64,000 bases of DNA from Chitinophaga rhizophila. GTDB taxonomy: Bacteria; Bacteroidota; Bacteroidia; Chitinophagales; Chitinophagaceae. The stretch covers positions 620,001 to 684,000 of the forward strand of contig NZ_JAICCF010000004.1 of assembly GCF_019492185.1 (NCBI RefSeq), read 5' to 3'. Shown here one piece after another: positions 1 through 8,909 of this stretch (its first letter is position 1; each line of letters starts with the position of its first letter). The notes beneath the pieces were generated by a model. The model saw only the letters and a program-made list of their open reading frames with translations. It was not told where the DNA came from and made no database searches. The translations under genes and the position numbers were made by a program.

Positions 1-154
1 TGGCGGGCGTGAAGTTGTCATTCAGGGCAGTGATTGTTTCCCAGGAAGACACATAAGAAGTGGTGGCTGTAGCCTGTGGAGCGACGTTCGTTTGCGCGAA
101 GGCGGTAAGCGCAGTGAACAACGACAGGACAGATGTCCATGTAAATTTGAGCAT
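1..154 (-). CDS. Secreted protein, N-terminal fragment (runs off the window)
   Basis: The frame opens with ATG at 154-152 and stays open to the window edge, giving 51 visible codons. The protein starts with a clear Sec signal peptide: MLKFTW, a hydrophobic stretch, then LTAFAQ with likely cleavage after AFA or AFAQ. The mature N-terminus has a Thr/Ala-rich linker and the segment SSWETITALND. That segment recalls the start of discoidin-like or carbohydrate-binding regions in secreted Bacteroidota enzymes, but the fragment is too short to call a family. It is divergent from the ECF sigma factor at 500, with 345 bp between them. Function unknown; only an exported location is supported. Confidence 0.7.
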   Translation of the reverse strand, partial: MLKFTWTSVLSLFTALTAFAQTNVAPQATATTSYVSSWETITALNDNFTPA

Positions 155-499
155 ACGTTGATTGTTTTGATTATTTGAGAGAATTAAATAAATGGTTAAG
201 CAAATTACTCGCTGATAGAAAAGCCGGTCTGAAAGGTCACAACATAGAATTATAGCATAGGTTTTTTCTTTAGGATATAGGTTACTCTAAGAGGATTTAA
301 TAGTGTCAATCTAACACACAAAGGTTTCGCTACTGAAGTAAAAGTAAGCCGTGTTGGGCGAATAGGCTGTCAGGATTTTAACCACTTCGGATAGCATTTT
401 ACCATATAGGCATTTTGGTATCTTGCCATAAGGTGCATCATATTATTTTATAACAGATGTTCATAATCTACTGCTGTTTATCTATTTTAGCAGCAGAAA
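155..499. other. Divergent intergenic region upstream of the sigma factor
   Basis: No coding frame with plausible composition is visible. It should hold the promoters of both the secreted-protein gene and the sigma-factor operon. A small hairpin (CTGCTG ... CAGCAG, about 469-494) lies just upstream of the sigma-factor start and could affect its translation. No exact TTTG-N20-TAnnTTTG promoter was found. Confidence 0.5.
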
Positions 500-1099
500 G
501 TGAGAACTTTGAGAGGCAATAACAGTTATAGTGACCTGGAGCTCATCACGATGCTGAAGAGAGGTAATATAGATGCATTTGACATGCTGTATGCCCGACA
601 TTGGTCAGCTATGTATCAGACGGCCTTTTATCTCCTTCGTGATCAGAACGCCAGTATGGACATAGTTCAGGATATATTTGCCTGGCTATGGGAGAAGCGT
701 GAGCAGCTGGATATACAAACGGTTCCCTCCTATCTGCGTACGGCGGTGAGATTCAAAGTCGCTAATTATATCCACTCCGGAAAGATCAGGGAAGACTTCT
801 ATGAAGAATTATCAAAAGTAACCATACACCCTTCTTCCGGTCCGCAGGAACTACTGGAACTGAACGATCTGAAAACAATTATACAGCAGGCTGTGAATGG
901 CTTACCGGATAAATGCAGGGAGATCTTCCTGCTTAGCCGGGACGGACAATTTACCAATCAACAGATAGCAGACCTACTGCACATCTCAGTAAAGACCGTT
1001 GAGGCCCAGAAAACGATCGCCTTAAAACGTATCAGGGCAGCCGTTGAACCGCATCTGCTAACCATCCTTATCATCCCCCTGATAACGTACTACCCATAA
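500..1099 (+). CDS. ECF RNA polymerase sigma factor, FecI-type
   Basis: A 199-residue sigma-70 family protein with the two domains of an ECF factor. Region 2 covers roughly residues 12-85 (DAFDMLYARHW, then DIVQDIFAWLWEKRE). Region 4 covers roughly 125-185 (LPDKCREIFLLSRDG, then the helix-turn-helix NQQIADLLHISVKTVEAQ). A short hydrophobic tail follows. The start is GTG at 500, with an in-frame TTG at 509 as the alternative; no ATG is available without losing region 2. FecR follows after 83 bp, then an STN-bearing SusC and a SusD. This is the usual Bacteroidota arrangement in which substrate binding at the outer membrane releases the sigma factor to transcribe the transporter genes. The transported ligand cannot be read from the sigma factor. 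Confidence 0.93.
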   Translation: MRTLRGNNSYSDLELITMLKRGNIDAFDMLYARHWSAMYQTAFYLLRDQNASMDIVQDIFAWLWEKREQLDIQTVPSYLRTAVRFKVANYIHSGKIREDFYEELSKVTIHPSSGPQELLELNDLKTIIQQAVNGLPDKCREIFLLSRDGQFTNQQIADLLHISVKTVEAQKTIALKRIRAAVEPHLLTILIIPLITYYP

Positions 1100-1182
1100 C
1101 AGACAACTTTTTCTTAACTTTTTTTTACCCTGGTTTAGGGGTATGGGCTTTTTCATCTGCCTAGATAAATGAACGCACTTGT

Positions 1183-2322
1183 ATGACCAGAGAGGAAGTA
1201 TTATCACTAACGGAGAAAATTGTATCAGGTACTGCTACAGACGAGGAGCTGGTACAATATAACCGGCTGTTTGCTGCCTTCACGCAGGAAACGGAGTGGG
1301 ATAATACCGTATTGGGTGATCAGCAGATGATCGGAGAAGCCATCCGGGAGCGAATACAGATGACTATTGACAAGCCTGCTGGCCGGGTTGTTAATATCAG
1401 CTGGCGTCGATGGAGCGTAGCCGCCGGTATTGCATTGCTGTTAAGTGGCGGGTACTTCTTCTACCAGAGAGGTCAGGTAGCTCCGCTGCCACCGCAGGCA
1501 GAAAGGTTCAAGAACGATATTGCAGCACCAGCAGGCAATCATGCTGTACTGACGCTCAGTAACGGCCAGAAGATATTACTTGACAGCGCCGGGAACGGCA
1601 GGCTGGCAATGCAGGGTAACGTGAACATCAGCATGAACACCAGCGGGCAGGTAGTCTATAATGGCGACGATAGCAAGAGTGCTATGAACACCATTGAAGT
1701 ACCGCCCGGTAGCAAACCGATTGCTATTATACTGGCAGACGGTACAGAGGTTTGGATAGATGCAGCTTCAGCACTGACCTATCCGACGGCATTTACCGGT
1801 AGTACAAGAACAGTAACCGTCACCGGACAAGCATATTTTGAAGTAGCGCCCAATAGTAAACAACCTTTCAGGGTGCAGAACGGAACCGATGGATCAACAG
1901 TAGAGGTATTAGGTACCAACTTTAATATAAAGGCCTTCGGGCAAGAGCAAAAAGTAAAAACAACCCTGTTCAACGGAGCCGTTGCTATCTCCACCACCAA
2001 TGCAAGGCAACAGCTCCAACCGGGAGAACAGGCAGTCGTCAATAATAGGGGGACTATTCGTGTTACGACTGAAGCAGATCTGAAAGAGGTGCTGGCATGG
2101 AAAGAAGGCTTGTTCTATTTCAATGGAACTGATATTCCGACCATCATGGCCGATCTGCAACGCTATTACGATATAGAGGTTGTATATCAGGCAAATGTGA
2201 ACGATGAATTTGTTGCCAGGATACCCAGAGACGTCCCGGTGTCTCAACTATTAAACCTGCTGGAAATGACTAATCTCGTGCACTTCAAAATAGAGGGCAG
2301 GAAGGTTACCGTCATCAGGTAA
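1183..2322 (+). CDS. FecR-family anti-sigma factor
   Basis: A 379-residue inner-membrane regulator. Residues 1-70 are the cytoplasmic sigma-binding part, with a conserved opening (EEVLSLTEKIVSGTATDEEL). One membrane segment follows at about 73-90 (SVAAGIALLLSGGYFFY). The periplasmic FecR domain spans about 165-275 (PPGSKPIAIILADGTEVWID, YFEVAPNSKQPFRV, VEVLGTNFNIKAF). The C-terminal DUF4974-type domain, about 305-379, is predicted to contact the STN domain of the adjacent SusC. It lies between the sigma factor and SusC, as expected. The upstream 83-bp gap holds a small TACCC...GGGTA inverted repeat near 1126-1143. Nothing is missing or truncated. Confidence 0.93.
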   Translation: MTREEVLSLTEKIVSGTATDEELVQYNRLFAAFTQETEWDNTVLGDQQMIGEAIRERIQMTIDKPAGRVVNISWRRWSVAAGIALLLSGGYFFYQRGQVAPLPPQAERFKNDIAAPAGNHAVLTLSNGQKILLDSAGNGRLAMQGNVNISMNTSGQVVYNGDDSKSAMNTIEVPPGSKPIAIILADGTEVWIDAASALTYPTAFTGSTRTVTVTGQAYFEVAPNSKQPFRVQNGTDGSTVEVLGTNFNIKAFGQEQKVKTTLFNGAVAISTTNARQQLQPGEQAVVNNRGTIRVTTEADLKEVLAWKEGLFYFNGTDIPTIMADLQRYYDIEVVYQANVNDEFVARIPRDVPVSQLLNLLEMTNLVHFKIEGRKVTVIR

Positions 2323-2397
2323 ATCATGCACCACATTACAGCAGTATCCTTATAAGATCTATGAGATTTTATAGGCAGGGAAAGAATTGTCCGTAAA

Positions 2398-2412
2398 CCG
2401 CCCCGATGGCGG
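2398..2412 (+). terminator. Short GC hairpin between fecR and susC
   Basis: CCGCC, a 5-base loop and GGCGG, followed by an AT-rich stretch (cattattt). It sits in the 119-bp gap between FecR and the preferred SusC start. It may act as a partial terminator or attenuator separating regulator transcription from transporter transcription. It also overlaps an upstream in-frame ATG at 2406, which argues for the later SusC start at 2442. Confidence 0.4.
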
Positions 2413-2441
2413 CATTATTTATCATCAATCAACCAGAGTCT

Positions 2442-5400
2442 ATGCTTGAGAAAAAGTCATGGAGACAGCTTTGCCGGCATTCGTCAACCCGGCATGTTCG
2501 TAAGAAAATCGTACGCCTCAGCATCCTGTTGGGATGCCTGTTACTCGTGGGGCAATCCTATGCACAGAAAGTCAGTGTGAATTTAAAGGCCGGTACGCTT
2601 GAACAGGCCTTCCGGGAAATTGAAAAACAGACCGGGCAAAGCTTTATCTACACAAAAAGCCAGCTTAAACAGGCTGCGCCGGTTACTATCAGTGCCAGCA
2701 AAGTAGAACTTGACCAGGTGCTGAAAATGCTGTTCAGTAACCAGCCCTTTACGTATTCGCGCTCCGGTTCTTTCATCGCGGTAAGAGCTAAAGACGCACA
2801 GCAGGACGCGAATGCCCCTGCCAGAAATGAAATCACCGTAAGCGGTATTGTCAAAGATGTAAATGGTCACCTGTTACCTTCTGTATCTGTCGTTGTGCCT
2901 GGTACACCTTTCGGCGCAATGACCAATGAGAACGGTGCTTATACTATCAATCGTGTACCTGCGGAGGCTACCCTGGTATTCTCCTACCTATCCTACCAGC
3001 CGCAGCAAGTACCTGTGAAAGGCAAAACGAGCATCAATATCACCTTGCTGGAACAGGTAAGGGCACTGGACGAAGCGGTGATCATCGGGTATGGTACAAC
3101 TACCAAAAGAGCTAATACCGGCGCTGTAAGCAGTATTACCGCGAAAGAGATAGGCGTTCAGCCAGTGGCTAACCCCCTGGCAGCTTTACCAGGCCGTATA
3201 CCAGGCGTACAGATTACCCAGCAGAATGGCCTGCCAGGTAGCGCAGCTATTGTACAGATCCGCGGACAAGGTTCCCTGGGATATGGTAACCTGCCGCTAT
3301 ATGTAATTGATGGGGTACCCTTCACAAACTTCAGCGGTGGACAGCCCGTTACAGATAACCTGAACTCCTGGGGTACCAGCGCTGCTAACGGTGGTATCAG
3401 TCCTTTCAGCATGATCAACCCGGACGACATTGAGCGTATGGATATCCTGAAAGATGCGGATGCGACTGCTATCTATGGTGCCCGTGGTGCTAACGGCGTC
3501 ATCCTGATTACCACGAAAAAAGGTAAATCAGGTAAGACCAGATTTAATGCAAATGTATATACCGGCACAGCCAAGATTGGCCGATTCATTCCGATGATGA
3601 ATACCGAACAGTATCTTGACCTGCGCAGGGAAGCCTTCAAAAATGACGGCCTCACTCCTAACACCGCTAACGCTCCTGAACTGACCGTCTGGGATCAGAA
3701 TGCCTATACAGACTGGCAAAGGTTCCTTATGGGCGGTACTGCCCGCAGTACCAATGCGGAAGTATCTGTATCCGGTGGCGATGCTAAGACGCACTTTATG
3801 TTCAGTGGCGGCTACAACAGGCAAACCACAGTATTCGACGGAGACTTTAACAGCACCCGTATGACCGGCAGACTGTCTGCCGACCATACTTCAGCAGACA
3901 ATAAGTTCTATGCGGCTATCACCGGTAACTATTCCTACGACAAAACAGCCCTGCCGTTAAGCGATCTTACTTCGCTATACAATCTGCCGCCTAATATGCC
4001 ACTATACAATGATCAGGGCAAGCTGGCCTGGTCGCAGGGCTTTAACAATCCGCTGGCACTGCTGGCCAGAAGATACACCGGCAACACCAGCAACTTCATC
4101 ACCAATGCAAATCTGCGCTATACAATAATAAAAGATCTGAATTTCAAAGTGAACCTGGGATACACCACTACACAACTGGAGCAGATCTCTCCAACGCCTG
4201 CATCTACCCAAAACCCGGCTAACAACCCGACCAGTTTTGCTCTCTTTACCAACAACAAATCACAGAACTACATTGTAGAACCAACCCTGGACTACACCCG
4301 TCAGATTGGTGAGGGCAAGCTGAATGTACTGGTAGGTGGTACGCTGCAAAGAAGTCTGTCAAACGGAATGTATCTGACAGGGAATAACTACAGCAGCGAG
4401 GCGCTACTGGGTTCTATCATAGGCGCAGGTCTTGTTACAGTAAACTATAACAATTACTTCGACTATAAATATGCCTCGCTGTTCGGTCGTGTGAACTATG
4501 ACTTCAATCGTAAGTACCTGTTAAATGCCACCTTCCGCCGTGATGCATCTTCCCGCTTTGGTCCGGATAATGCCATCGCCAACTTCGGAGCAATAGGTGC
4601 AGGTTGGGTATTTACACAGGAAGATTTCGTAGCTGACAACCTGGATTGGTTGAGCTTTGGTAAACTAAGAGGTAGCTTTGGTACAACCGGTAACGACCAG
4701 ATCGTAAACTATATCTATTTACCACTACTGTCTGCCGCTGGTATCTACCAGGGACAATCTGCCCTGCTTCGTGCGACACTGCCTAACCCGGCAGTGAAAT
4801 GGGAAACGACCACCAAGCTGGATCTGGCAATTGAGCTGGGCTTCCTGAAGGACAGGATCATGGTAACGGCAGACTACTACCGGAACCGCTCCAAGGACCA
4901 ATTGCTGGCGGCGGCCCTGCCTACACAATCCGGATACAACAGCTATACAGTTAACCTGCCTGCTGTAGTGCAGAATACTGGTGTGGAAGTTGAGATCAAC
5001 ACCACCAATATCCAGCGTAAGCGCTTCTCCTGGAGAACCTCCTTCAATATCACCCTGCCTAAGAATAAACTGGTTGCATTCCCTGAGCTGGAAAAGTCAT
5101 TCTATGCGAGCAGTTATCTTGTTGGCCAACCGATTGACCTGGTGAGAAGATATGTATATACCGGCTACGATCCGCAGACAGGTATGCCACAATACGAAGA
5201 CCAGAACAACGATGGCGCTATTGACTTCAACAACGACAGAAAAGTGATCCATCCGGGTACGCCATTCTTCGGTGGCCTGAATAACACCTTTACTATCGGG
5301 AACTTTGACTTTGGCTTCTTCCTGCAGTTCAATCACCGTAACGGGCCCCTGAACAACTTCAGCACCCCGATTGGTAGTAGCAGAAGCAACCAGAATACAG

Positions 5401-5771
5401 CAGTACTTGACAGGTGGAGAAATCCAGGCGACGCAGCAGCATTACCTGCAGCTACTTCTACTTCGGGCACGCCTATTTATATGGCTTATACGCAGTATGG
5501 AAGCTCTACCGCCCTATGGGGAGATGCCAGCTATCTGAAGCTCCGCTCTGCCAATATAGCCTATACCTTACCTGCCGCCTGGCTGAAAAAGATGAAGGCA
5601 ACCAACTTCAAAGTATACGCTGAAGCACAGAACCTGTTTACCTGGACAAAGAACAAGTACATCTTCGATCCGGAGACAAGCGTACCCGGCGGACCTCCAG
5701 GTCTTGGTACCGGTCTTATCGCAATGCCTCCGTTAAGAACGATCGTACTGGGCCTTAACTGTTCATTCTAA
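2442..5771 (+). CDS. SusC/RagA-family TonB-dependent receptor with STN signalling domain
   Basis: An outer-membrane uptake channel of about 1109 residues from ATG 2442. Another ATG at 2406 would add 12 residues but lies inside a hairpin. After an N-terminal extension and signal peptide (LGCLLLVGQSYAQ) come, in order, an STN domain (VNLKAGTLEQAFREIEKQTG), a CarboxypepD_reg-like domain (VSGIVKDVNGHLLPSVSV), the plug (AIIGYGTTTKR-like entry, LPGRIPGVQI, VIDGVPF, ILKDADATAIYGARGANGV) and a long beta-barrel ending in an aromatic residue (GLNCSF). The STN domain marks it as a transducer that signals to FecR and the FecI-type sigma factor upstream. SusD follows 12 bp later, so they are co-transcribed. 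The ligand may be a glycan, peptide or metal complex; neither glycoside hydrolase nor siderophore gene is adjacent. Confidence 0.95.
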   Translation: MLEKKSWRQLCRHSSTRHVRKKIVRLSILLGCLLLVGQSYAQKVSVNLKAGTLEQAFREIEKQTGQSFIYTKSQLKQAAPVTISASKVELDQVLKMLFSNQPFTYSRSGSFIAVRAKDAQQDANAPARNEITVSGIVKDVNGHLLPSVSVVVPGTPFGAMTNENGAYTINRVPAEATLVFSYLSYQPQQVPVKGKTSINITLLEQVRALDEAVIIGYGTTTKRANTGAVSSITAKEIGVQPVANPLAALPGRIPGVQITQQNGLPGSAAIVQIRGQGSLGYGNLPLYVIDGVPFTNFSGGQPVTDNLNSWGTSAANGGISPFSMINPDDIERMDILKDADATAIYGARGANGVILITTKKGKSGKTRFNANVYTGTAKIGRFIPMMNTEQYLDLRREAFKNDGLTPNTANAPELTVWDQNAYTDWQRFLMGGTARSTNAEVSVSGGDAKTHFMFSGGYNRQTTVFDGDFNSTRMTGRLSADHTSADNKFYAAITGNYSYDKTALPLSDLTSLYNLPPNMPLYNDQGKLAWSQGFNNPLALLARRYTGNTSNFITNANLRYTIIKDLNFKVNLGYTTTQLEQISPTPASTQNPANNPTSFALFTNNKSQNYIVEPTLDYTRQIGEGKLNVLVGGTLQRSLSNGMYLTGNNYSSEALLGSIIGAGLVTVNYNNYFDYKYASLFGRVNYDFNRKYLLNATFRRDASSRFGPDNAIANFGAIGAGWVFTQEDFVADNLDWLSFGKLRGSFGTTGNDQIVNYIYLPLLSAAGIYQGQSALLRATLPNPAVKWETTTKLDLAIELGFLKDRIMVTADYYRNRSKDQLLAAALPTQSGYNSYTVNLPAVVQNTGVEVEINTTNIQRKRFSWRTSFNITLPKNKLVAFPELEKSFYASSYLVGQPIDLVRRYVYTGYDPQTGMPQYEDQNNDGAIDFNNDRKVIHPGTPFFGGLNNTFTIGNFDFGFFLQFNHRNGPLNNFSTPIGSSRSNQNTAVLDRWRNPGDAAALPAATSTSGTPIYMAYTQYGSSTALWGDASYLKLRSANIAYTLPAAWLKKMKATNFKVYAEAQNLFTWTKNKYIFDPETSVPGGPPGLGTGLIAMPPLRTIVLGLNCSF

Positions 5772-5783
5772 ACCTAACTAGTC

Positions 5784-7214
5784 ATGCTTAATCTTTCTTT
5801 ACATAAAAAACTAATAGCCGGCCTCTTACTAACCGGATGTACATTCTCTTCCTGCAGGAAACTGGTGGAGATAGGACCGCCAGTAAACCAGGTCGGACTT
5901 GACCAGAGCTTCGCCTCTGATGCTACTGCTACCAGCGCTATTCTGGGCATTTACAATTCCAGCTCATTCCGTGAAGCAATCTTTGCTATGTCGGCAGCCC
6001 CCGGTCTCTCTGCCGATGAGTTACAGAACAACATCTCCTCTCCTACCTGGGACGAGTTCAGAACTAATGCGCTGACCATTACCAATGCCAATGTCTCCGG
6101 CGTACTATGGTATAATCAGTACTATTCTGTTGCACAGGCAAATGCCATGATAGCGGGTATAGAGAGAAGTACTACTTTGTCTACCGCTGTTAAAAATCAG
6201 CTGCTGGGCGAAACAAAGACCATGAGAGCCTTCTTTTTGTTCCAGCTGGTCAACTACTTCGGTGATGTACCCTTACCGTTAACAGACGATCCTATTGGCA
6301 ATTCTACACTTCCAAGAACGCCTGCCGCACAGGTCTGGCAGAGAATCATCACTGACCTGAAGGATGCAGTGGCCCTGCTGACTGACACTTATCCCAGTGT
6401 ACAGAGAAGCCGCGTAAACCGGCAGGTAGCCAATGCATTACTAGCCAAGGCATACCTCTATACCAAAGACTGGCAGAATGCAGAAGCAACCGCCAATACT
6501 GTCATCACTTCGGGCATTTACAGCCTGAGCCCTGATGTGAACACCGCTTTTGTAAATACCAGCAATGAAATCATCTGGCAATTCGCTACTCTAACCGGTG
6601 TATCCATCTTTACTACCAACACCGATGCCAGAGGTGGCAGCTATGCAGCGCCTGCAGGTGTAGTTCCTGGTTTCACCCTGACAGATACTCTCTACAATAG
6701 TATGGAGGAAGGCGATCTGCGTAAGGCCAATTGGGTAACTCCTACGGTCATCGGGGGTACCAACTATAACGTGATTAACAAGTACAAAATACGTGTGCTG
6801 CCTTCCGGTACTGCCAACGGTAACGAATTTAACGTGGCACTACGGCTTGCCGAGCAATACCTGATCAGAGGTGAAGCCCGTGCCAGACAAGGTAACAGAA
6901 CGGGGGCCATTGCTGATGCAGACAGCATCCGTAAGCGAGCTAACCTGCCTATGCTGGACGTCAACCTGACTAACGAACAGGTGCTGCTGGCTATAGAAAA
7001 TGAAAGAAAGGCTGAGTTGTTCGGAGAATGGGGTAACAGATGGTTCGACCTGAAACGCAATCCAAGCGTCGTTAGTCCGGCAGATAAAACCCGTGCCGAC
7101 GATGTAATAGGCGGTTTAAGACCTGCCACCTGGAACGTGACAGACATCCTGTATCCTATTCCAGATGCACAGCGTACCGCCAACCCGGCATTGACACAAA
7201 ATCTTGGATACTAA
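5784..7214 (+). CDS. SusD/RagB-family outer-membrane lipoprotein
   Basis: A 476-residue surface lipoprotein that caps the SusC channel and captures substrate. The N-terminus carries two possible lipidation cysteines: C19 (LLTGC, the better lipobox) and C24 (FSSC). The body has the TPR-like helices of SusD, with typical family segments such as RAFFLFQLVNYFGDVPL, LAKAYLYTKDWQNAE, QYLIRGEARARQGN and ENERKAELFGEWGNRWFDLKR, and ends in YPIPDAQRTANPALTQNLGY-like sequence. It sits 12 bp after SusC and 25 bp before the thioredoxin-domain gene, as part of one operon. Length and motifs are ordinary for the family. Confidence 0.94.
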   Translation: MLNLSLHKKLIAGLLLTGCTFSSCRKLVEIGPPVNQVGLDQSFASDATATSAILGIYNSSSFREAIFAMSAAPGLSADELQNNISSPTWDEFRTNALTITNANVSGVLWYNQYYSVAQANAMIAGIERSTTLSTAVKNQLLGETKTMRAFFLFQLVNYFGDVPLPLTDDPIGNSTLPRTPAAQVWQRIITDLKDAVALLTDTYPSVQRSRVNRQVANALLAKAYLYTKDWQNAEATANTVITSGIYSLSPDVNTAFVNTSNEIIWQFATLTGVSIFTTNTDARGGSYAAPAGVVPGFTLTDTLYNSMEEGDLRKANWVTPTVIGGTNYNVINKYKIRVLPSGTANGNEFNVALRLAEQYLIRGEARARQGNRTGAIADADSIRKRANLPMLDVNLTNEQVLLAIENERKAELFGEWGNRWFDLKRNPSVVSPADKTRADDVIGGLRPATWNVTDILYPIPDAQRTANPALTQNLGY

Positions 7215-7239
7215 TAACGACCCTTAAAACAGATCCACC

Positions 7240-8706
7240 ATGAGGAAAACATTTCCGATAATCTTAAGTGCTGTTCTCGCAGCAGGTATACAAACAGCCC
7301 ATGCGCAGAAGACACCCGCAGCAGACACCCTGATAAAACGCTACCAGGGACTTCTTAAAGGCAACGACGCAGACCATGCAAAACTGGAAACAGAACTCTA
7401 TGCCCTGCTGAAAACAAAAGAAGAAGCCAAATGGCTGACTGCATCCAACTTCTTCTACCAGCTGAAAAAAGTAAATGTCAGCGACTCTATTCAGGCGGCG
7501 GCAGAGAAGCGCTTCCCAAAGGGTACTGTCGTGCGTAACAAGGCAGTACAGCTGATATACGATGAAAAAGACCCGGTGAAAAAGGAGGCCATGTACAAAG
7601 CATGGATCAAGCAATTCCCGCCAAAGAACTTCAACAACGAGCAGCTGGCATATGACTATGCACGTAATGCTGTAGGTTCCGCTTACCTGGAAGCAGATAA
7701 CATCCCTAAGGCGCTGGAATATGCCAACAGCATACAGTCGCCTTTCTGGAAAGGACAAGGATGGGGAGGGACCGCTGAAAGACTGATGAAAAAAGGTCAC
7801 TATGCGGAAGCAAAACCTCTGCTGAAGAAAGCCGTAGACGATGCATGGGAGTTTAAAACGACCCGTAAAGACGAAATGGGTGCTCAATTTGCCGCTATCG
7901 GCTATCCTGGCTACCTGAGTTCTTACGTAGCCTGCCTGTTTGAAGAGAAGAAGTATGACTCGGCCCTGATCTATATTAAACGTGCCGAAGCGGCGGAAAA
8001 CCCTGTCAGACCAGCAGTTACTGAGATGTATGCCAAGATCCTGTTAAGCAAAGGGGATTATGACACTGCCTATGCTAAACTTAGCGGTCTTGCCGGACGT
8101 GGCATGCTGAATCCTGTTACGAAAGCGCAACTGCAGGAAGCATATGGTAAAGTAAGAGGCGGCAATGGCTTTGAAACCTACCTTGACTCTCTCAGAGGAC
8201 ACCTTAATACCAACATTGAGGCGGAAATGGCTAAACAGATCATCAATGTTCCGGCTCCGGCTTTCACCCTGAAAGATGTAGACGGCAACACTGTATCGCT
8301 GGCTGACCTCAAGGGTAAAACGGTGATACTGGATTTCTGGGCTACCTGGTGCGGCCCTTGTAAAGCGTCCTTTCCTTCCATGAAAAAAGCGATGGATAAA
8401 TACAAGGATGATCCGAATGTGAAGTTCCTCTTCATCCATACCTGGGAGAAAGAAAAAGATGCTACTGCCAATGCTAAAAAATATGTGACGCAGAACAACC
8501 TGCCTTTTGAGGTACTGATGGACCTGAAAGACCCTGCAACCGGCGAAAACAAAGTAGTAAGCAGTTACGAAGTGAAGGGTATCCCTACAAAGTTCGTGAT
8601 TGACAAGAACGGTAATATCCGTTTCCGCTTTACCGGCTTCACTGCTGGTGAAGACGCCGCGGTGAGTGAAGTGGCGGCCATGATCACACTGGCCAACAAA
8701 CAGTAA
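7240..8706 (+). CDS. Secreted TlpA-like thioredoxin-domain protein
   Basis: A 488-residue exported protein with signal peptide (FPIILSAVLAAGIQTAHAQ). A long helical, TPR-like N-terminal region of unknown role covers about 30-320. A TlpA/AhpC-type thioredoxin fold occupies about 335-485. The redox-active motif WATWCGPCK places the two cysteines at 371 and 374; the cis-proline loop is KGIPTKFVID. It probably acts as a periplasmic thiol-disulfide reductase. It closes the sigma/FecR/SusC/SusD operon, an arrangement seen in Bacteroidota loci for iron or peptide uptake; that role here is inference. Its last 28 codons, stop codon and terminator have been tandemly duplicated downstream (8622-8753 and 8754-8885). 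Confidence 0.9.
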   Translation: MRKTFPIILSAVLAAGIQTAHAQKTPAADTLIKRYQGLLKGNDADHAKLETELYALLKTKEEAKWLTASNFFYQLKKVNVSDSIQAAAEKRFPKGTVVRNKAVQLIYDEKDPVKKEAMYKAWIKQFPPKNFNNEQLAYDYARNAVGSAYLEADNIPKALEYANSIQSPFWKGQGWGGTAERLMKKGHYAEAKPLLKKAVDDAWEFKTTRKDEMGAQFAAIGYPGYLSSYVACLFEEKKYDSALIYIKRAEAAENPVRPAVTEMYAKILLSKGDYDTAYAKLSGLAGRGMLNPVTKAQLQEAYGKVRGGNGFETYLDSLRGHLNTNIEAEMAKQIINVPAPAFTLKDVDGNTVSLADLKGKTVILDFWATWCGPCKASFPSMKKAMDKYKDDPNVKFLFIHTWEKEKDATANAKKYVTQNNLPFEVLMDLKDPATGENKVVSSYEVKGIPTKFVIDKNGNIRFRFTGFTAGEDAAVSEVAAMITLANKQ

Positions 8707-8885
8707 GAATTTGCTATTGTCAGTGAAAGGGGTGTCATATTACATGATGCCCCTTTCCGCTTTACCGGCTTCACTGCTGGTGAAGACGCCGCGGTGAGTG
8801 AAGTGGCGGCCATGATCACACTGGCCAACAAACAATAAGAACTTGCTATTATCAGAGAAAGGGGTGTCATATTACATGATACCCC
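8622..8885 (+). repeat. 132-bp tandem duplication of a gene 3' end plus terminator
   Basis: Copy 1 is 8622-8753 and copy 2 is 8754-8885. The first 81 bases of each copy, coding in copy 1, are identical. The remaining 51 bases show five substitutions by eye. Each copy contains 27 full codons of the thioredoxin gene's end, a TAA stop and a terminator stem. The unit is 44 codons long, so copy 2 is in frame with copy 1 across the stop codon. Only copy 2 keeps the T-rich tail after the stem. Confidence 0.95.
8754..8838 (+). pseudogene. Duplicated 3' fragment of the thioredoxin-domain gene
   Basis: Reading the same frame through copy 2 gives FRFTGFTAGEDAAV and then the same C-terminus (ANKQ) and TAA stop as the intact gene. 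No start codon or promoter of its own is apparent. It is a by-product of the tandem duplication, not an independent gene. It would be translated only as a C-terminal extension if the first stop at 8704-8706 were read through. Confidence 0.8.
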
Positions 8886-8892
8886 TCTTTTT
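8858..8892 (+). terminator. Rho-independent terminator (second, intact copy)
   Basis: The stem GGGGTGTCAT / ATGATACCCC (one G-T pair) has a 5-base loop and is followed by ctcttttt. The same stem in duplicate copy 1 (about 8729-8753) runs directly into duplicated coding sequence and lacks the T tract, so efficient termination should occur only here. The convergent response-regulator gene ends at 8910. Confidence 0.85.
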
Positions 8893-8909
8893 GTGTAAAA
8901 GCCGCTGTA

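Noticed and set aside
2406..2441. Upstream ATG that would lengthen SusC by 12 residues
   Set aside because: It lies inside a GC hairpin and adds residues not typical of a SusC start; ATG 2442 gives a better N-terminus.
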